In this document: piece after piece, positions 5,326-7,439 of the stretch
Numbering within the stretch: the stretch's first letter is position 1
Layout: the number at the start of each line of letters is the position of its first letter
Position numbers and translations under genes: made by a program
Assembly (NCBI GenBank): GCA_018399375.1
Contig: JAGYOV010000045.1
Coordinates: 1 to 7,439 of the forward strand
Length of the DNA: 7,439 nucleotides
Direction: 5' to 3'
Source: Dehalococcoidia bacterium
Lineage (GTDB): Bacteria > Chloroflexota > Dehalococcoidia > GIF9 > AB-539-J10
Notes under the pieces: model-generated
Databases searched by the model: none
What the model saw: only the letters and a program-made list of their open reading frames with translations
What the model was told of the DNA's origin: nothing

Positions 5326-5988
5326 TTAAAACTCCTTCTTCTTAGTTTTTCCCAGCATACTATAATACTTCTCAGGAATATTTACTGGATCCTTGTACAT
5401 AAGTATGGTGCACCGCTCACCGGGTTGCTTTGGAGGCAGAGGAATCCACGCGGGATATCCATGAGAGTCAATCATCGCCATTTCCCAGCTGATCACACAG
5501 TGGCTGCAGTAATAGCAGAACCCCTCCTCACCATGAGACCAGGGATATCCCTGCTCTGTCTTTCCGCAATCACCCCTGGCAATTAGCCTGCCACCTGTAT
5601 CGCAGGCAAAACTGAGCACAAATTTCTCTTCGTCCTCGCTAACATCTACTGCAAGGCCATGGGCTATAGTCAATATATTACAAAGAGTCCTAAGCCTCTC
5701 TTCTACATCAGCATAGAAAACATCCGCACTCACTCCTTTCCATAACCGTCTGCGGAAGCGCAGATCGTGCGCCTTCGTTATGAGATAGACAGCCTCCTCC
5801 CCTTCTTTCTCAGCCAATAATGTAAGCAACATATCAATCCAGTCTATATTGGCATCACCCAACCTGCCCACTCCATCTCGGAGACTATTCAACAGGGATA
5901 GGGCTTTCTCCCAATTCCCGCTATCGATAGCATCGCGCAACCTATCCCACTTCGACAAACCCAAATTGTGCAGCTCTTCTCGATTCAT
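5326..5988 (-). CDS. Uncharacterised Cys-rich protein, translationally coupled to the PyrK-like subunit
   Basis: A 220-residue soluble protein that I do not recognise. The first 80 or so residues look all-helical and charged. The second half carries the features likely to matter: ACDTGGRLIARGDCG (Cys 129, Cys 141), CYYCSHC (Cys 158, 161, 164, with His 163), a GYPAWIPLPPKQPGERC stretch (Cys 193), and MYKDPVNIPEKYYSMLG near the end. The CxxCxxC and further Cys suggest a zinc or iron-sulfur site, but no known cluster pattern is clear. No signal peptide or membrane segment is seen. The start is ATG at 5988, with AGGGA (5998-6002) at 9-nt spacing. An in-frame TTG at 5997 abuts that site and is unlikely. 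Its TAA abuts the TTG of the PyrK-like gene, and the ribosome-binding site of that gene lies within its last codons. It is therefore probably a partner, chaperone or third subunit of the PyrDK-like enzyme; this is inference from context only. Confidence 0.8.
   Translation of the reverse strand: MNREELHNLGLSKWDRLRDAIDSGNWEKALSLLNSLRDGVGRLGDANIDWIDMLLTLLAEKEGEEAVYLITKAHDLRFRRRLWKGVSADVFYADVEERLRTLCNILTIAHGLAVDVSEDEEKFVLSFACDTGGRLIARGDCGKTEQGYPWSHGEEGFCYYCSHCVISWEMAMIDSHGYPAWIPLPPKQPGERCTILMYKDPVNIPEKYYSMLGKTKKKEF
5332..5337 (-). promoter_or_regulatory. Ribosome-binding site AAGGAG supporting a TTG start
   Basis: AAGGAG, formed by the terminal Lys-Lys-Glu codons of the Cys-rich gene, sits 6 nt before TTG 5325. 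This supports the non-ATG start of the PyrK-like gene. Confidence 0.6.
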
Positions 5989-6021
5989 TTCTATCAATCC
6001 CTAATCTATAATAGACCGGCA

Positions 6022-6047
6022 TCCGGATCAGCTTACACCAATCCGGA
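6022..6047. repeat. Perfect inverted repeat TCCGGAT-N12-ATCCGGA in an intergenic gap
   Basis: Arms at 6022-6028 and 6041-6047 are perfect over 7 bp. Because TCCGGA is itself a palindrome, ATCCGGA also occurs as a direct repeat at exactly 20-bp spacing (6021 and 6041). Two half-sites two helical turns apart suggest an operator. No T-tract follows, so it is not a terminator. It lies 10-35 bp upstream of the Shine-Dalgarno site and start of the Cys-rich gene. Confidence 0.35.
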
Positions 6048-6073
6048 GCATAAAGAGCACAAAATCTATGCTC
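6046..6073 (-). repeat. Hairpin GAGCATA-N14-TATGCTC spanning the stop of the preceding gene
   Basis: Perfect 7-bp arms (6046-6052 and 6067-6073) with a 14-nt loop. On the minus strand the left arm includes the TAG stop of the AMDase-like gene. It overlaps the neighbouring inverted repeat by 2 nt, so the 77-bp gap could fold into two adjacent or competing hairpins. No T-tract follows. A role in mRNA processing or stability is possible. Confidence 0.35.
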
Positions 6074-6773
6074 TGAGCGTAGTTCTCAGCAGACTACCAA
6101 ATCCAGCAACATCTTCTTCCATACCCACTTTCCTCAGGCAATGCCACACCAGCGCCTGATTACTGCTTATCACCGGCTTACCCAAATCGCGCTCCTTCTG
6201 TCCTATAACATCAACCACCCTTATGCCACCACAGCTAATGAAATAGCCATCAGCTCGGGGGTCTTTCATTTCCTCGATCAATTCGCCCCAATCCGAGGGA
6301 TCCATTTCATACTGCTGCAGACAATCTGGCAATTCCAACCCTTTATGCCGCAGCACTTCGAATCCCTCCACCTCCAGAAAAGACTTTTCCAGCTCATTCA
6401 TCTCCTGCTTGTATGGACTCACCATAACCAGCTTCTTTATACCCAGTGCTCTCAAACCTGCCACCACTGCTGTAGTAGTCGTCGTCGAGGGCACCCCGGT
6501 GGCCATGGTAATTCTATCCATTATCTCCCGATCATGGCCTTTACCTTTAACGAAGCTGCCGGCAGTACAGGCAAACGCAATGATATCTACCTTTGCATCC
6601 GCCAGCAGCGCAGCTGACTGCTCCACGGTATCAGCCATATGCAACTCCGCCTCATAGGTAGGCATATTCATGGGGATCCTGGTAACGTGAAGGGAAAAAC
6701 CCTCTGGCAAAACCTTCTGAATTTCATACTCCGAAACGCCCGAAGAGGGAAACAACGCACCTATTCTTTTCAC
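6066..6773 (-). CDS. Asp/Glu racemase superfamily enzyme, arylmalonate decarboxylase / maleate isomerase branch
   Basis: A 235-residue protein of the cofactor-independent racemase fold; length and motifs match the arylmalonate decarboxylase/maleate isomerase branch (about 240 residues). Visible motifs: GALFPSSG (5-12), AFACTAGSF (67-74), ATGVPSTTTTTAVV (91-104), VSPYKQEMN (118-126), FISCGGIRVVDVI (178-190) and PVISSNQALVWHCLRKVG (200-217). Both active-site cysteines are present, Cys 69 and Cys 181. Decarboxylases of this branch have Gly at the first position, while maleate isomerases and racemases keep both Cys, so isomerase or racemase chemistry on a dicarboxylate-like substrate is more likely. 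The start is GTG at 6773, with AGGAGG (6780-6785) at 6-nt spacing; the ATG at 6777 is out of frame. It sits 183 bp after the TRAP permease and 77 bp before the Cys-rich gene, consistent with one operon. The substrate is not determined. Confidence 0.85.
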   Translation of the reverse strand: MKRIGALFPSSGVSEYEIQKVLPEGFSLHVTRIPMNMPTYEAELHMADTVEQSAALLADAKVDIIAFACTAGSFVKGKGHDREIMDRITMATGVPSTTTTTAVVAGLRALGIKKLVMVSPYKQEMNELEKSFLEVEGFEVLRHKGLELPDCLQQYEMDPSDWGELIEEMKDPRADGYFISCGGIRVVDVIGQKERDLGKPVISSNQALVWHCLRKVGMEEDVAGFGSLLRTTLRA

Positions 6774-6779
6774 TCATCA

Positions 6780-6785
6780 CCTCCT
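6780..6785 (-). promoter_or_regulatory. Strong ribosome-binding site AGGAGG for a GTG start
   Basis: Part of AAGGAGGTGA, 6 nt before GTG 6773. It settles the start because the nearby ATG (6777) opens a different frame. Confidence 0.65.
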
Positions 6786-6851
6786 TCATCCAGCAACGCT
6801 ACCAAGCACATCGGCAGTGTCTAGGCTGGAAAGATTCCGCTACCGCTAAAG

Positions 6852-6876
6852 CAGCATCGCATTTTCAACGCTGCTG
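6852..6876. repeat. Imperfect stem-loop in the 183-bp gap after the TRAP permease
   Basis: CAGCATCG (6852-6859) and CGCTGCTG (6869-6876) pair at 7 of 8 positions around a 9-nt loop. A smaller GCTGC-N3-GCAGC stem overlaps it, and AGCGAA/TTCGCT arms (6886-6891, 6917-6922) lie next to it. No good T-tract follows in the minus-strand direction. No convincing promoter was seen in this gap. It may be a weak terminator or processing site. Confidence 0.2.
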
Positions 6877-6956
6877 TGCAGCAAAAGCGAATAACTCAGA
6901 TTACCAGCTAACCTTTTTCGCTACAAAATCTTGCTACTTGCTATATACGTTACTTA

Positions 6957-7439
6957 CTATGCAGCCATCATGCTGGGCAACCACAGCACCATCGGAGGGA
7001 ACACTATCATAAACAACATTACTAGCAGCTGCAAAGCCCAGAATGGAAGGGCCGCTTTATATACATCACCCATCGTCGTATCGCTTGGAGCAACTGCCTT
7101 CATGGCAAATAGTGACAGTCCAAATGGAGGAGACAGCGTTGCCATTTCCATGTTAAGAAGCATTATTGTGCCAAACCATATTGGATCGATCCCCAGAGTA
7201 TTCACAATGGGCATATAGACAGGAAGAGCAATCATCATTATAGCCATAGGCTCCATGAAGGTACCCAACAAGAGCAGGATAATTTGCATCAACACCAGAA
7301 TAGCTATGGGCACCAGTGGTAGCCCTGTAACTAACTGAACCAGACCCCCCGTAGCACCAGTAAAAGCCAATATCTGCGAGAACGCCATTGAGCCCGTAAA
7401 GATCATCAACATCATAACCGTGATCTGGACGGTGCTGCC
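6957..7439 (-). CDS. dctM: TRAP transporter large permease (DctM family), C-terminal fragment
   Basis: The last 160 residues of a gene whose 5' part lies beyond the right edge; the stop is TAG at 6957-6959. It is very hydrophobic, with about five membrane-spanning stretches visible. The family pattern is clear: LLGTFMEPMAIMMIALPVYMP, then LGIDPIWFGTIMLLNMEMATLSPPFGLSLFAMKAVAP, and a C-terminal PFWALQLLVMLFMIVFPP stretch. These resemble the mannitol/chloroaromatic-type subgroup of large permeases (N-x-x-x-[TS]-x-L-[TS]-PPFG). TRAP systems use a periplasmic binding protein and an ion gradient to import organic acids and similar anions across the cytoplasmic membrane. The small permease and binding-protein genes would be expected further right. 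Its place ahead of the enzymes suggests it imports the compound they act on, but the ligand cannot be read from this subunit. Confidence 0.92.
   Translation of the reverse strand, partial: GSTVQITVMMLMIFTGSMAFSQILAFTGATGGLVQLVTGLPLVPIAILVLMQIILLLLGTFMEPMAIMMIALPVYMPIVNTLGIDPIWFGTIMLLNMEMATLSPPFGLSLFAMKAVAPSDTTMGDVYKAALPFWALQLLVMLFMIVFPPMVLWLPSMMAA

Noticed and set aside
5998..6020. Promoter upstream of the Cys-rich gene based on TATTAT/TATAGA
   Set aside because: No -35 element at suitable spacing, and the short gap fits read-through from the preceding gene.
6886..6922. AGCGAA...TTCGCT as a terminator of the TRAP permease gene
   Set aside because: Only 6 bp of stem around a 25-nt loop, with no solid T-run after it; treated as weak structure only.
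1..7439. CRISPR array, tRNA, rRNA, insertion sequence, phage gene or attachment site
   Set aside because: No regularly spaced repeats, cloverleaf sequence, transposase or integrase motifs, or long terminal repeats were seen on either strand.

Overview
All recognisable genes lie on the minus strand and read from the right edge to the left edge. None of the plus-strand reading frames looks like a real protein. In transcription order the window holds: the 3' end of a TRAP-transporter large permease (dctM family); an Asp/Glu-racemase-superfamily enzyme of the arylmalonate decarboxylase/maleate isomerase branch; an unrecognised Cys-rich protein; a PyrK-like FAD/[2Fe-2S] electron-transfer subunit; a PyrD (class 1B)-like flavoprotein; a second Asp/Glu-racemase-superfamily enzyme of the hydantoin-racemase type; a gene-free stretch of about 530 bp with regulatory-looking structure; a hyuA-type gene (ATP-dependent hydantoinase/acetone-carboxylase family); and the first 125 bp of its partner hyuB.

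The set looks catabolic rather than biosynthetic. The uptake system, two cofactor-independent racemase/isomerase-type enzymes and HyuAB point to use of an imported organic acid or cyclic amide/ureide-like compound. A two-subunit flavin oxidoreductase derived from the dihydroorotate dehydrogenase PyrDK sits in the middle. The PyrD-like protein keeps the FMN-binding framework and the catalytic Cys loop. Two positions expected to contact orotate are changed: Asn to Cys at residue 77, and Thr/Ser to Gly at residue 201. It therefore probably acts on something other than dihydroorotate. The Cys-rich protein is translationally coupled to the PyrK-like subunit (stop and start abut), and PyrK overlaps PyrD by 8 bp, so these three are likely made together.

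The region between the hydantoin-racemase-like gene and hyuA (2187-2714) is unusual. By hand count of 2221-2640, the hyuA-sense strand is about 34% G and 9% C. Read in that sense it contains a perfect TTGACA -35 box with a partial -10, a separate TATAAT, a strong ribosome-binding site before a possible 36-codon ORF, and a terminator-like hairpin inside that ORF. This resembles an attenuated leader for hyuAB, but none of it is proven.

The organism cannot be named from the sequence. Strong AGGAGG-type ribosome-binding sites, frequent GTG/TTG starts, purine-loaded transcripts, a TRAP transporter and a PyrDK-type NADH-linked flavoprotein would fit an anaerobic or syntrophic bacterium (Firmicutes, Desulfobacterota or Chloroflexi type). 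This is inference. No rRNA, tRNA, CRISPR array, insertion sequence or phage gene was seen.
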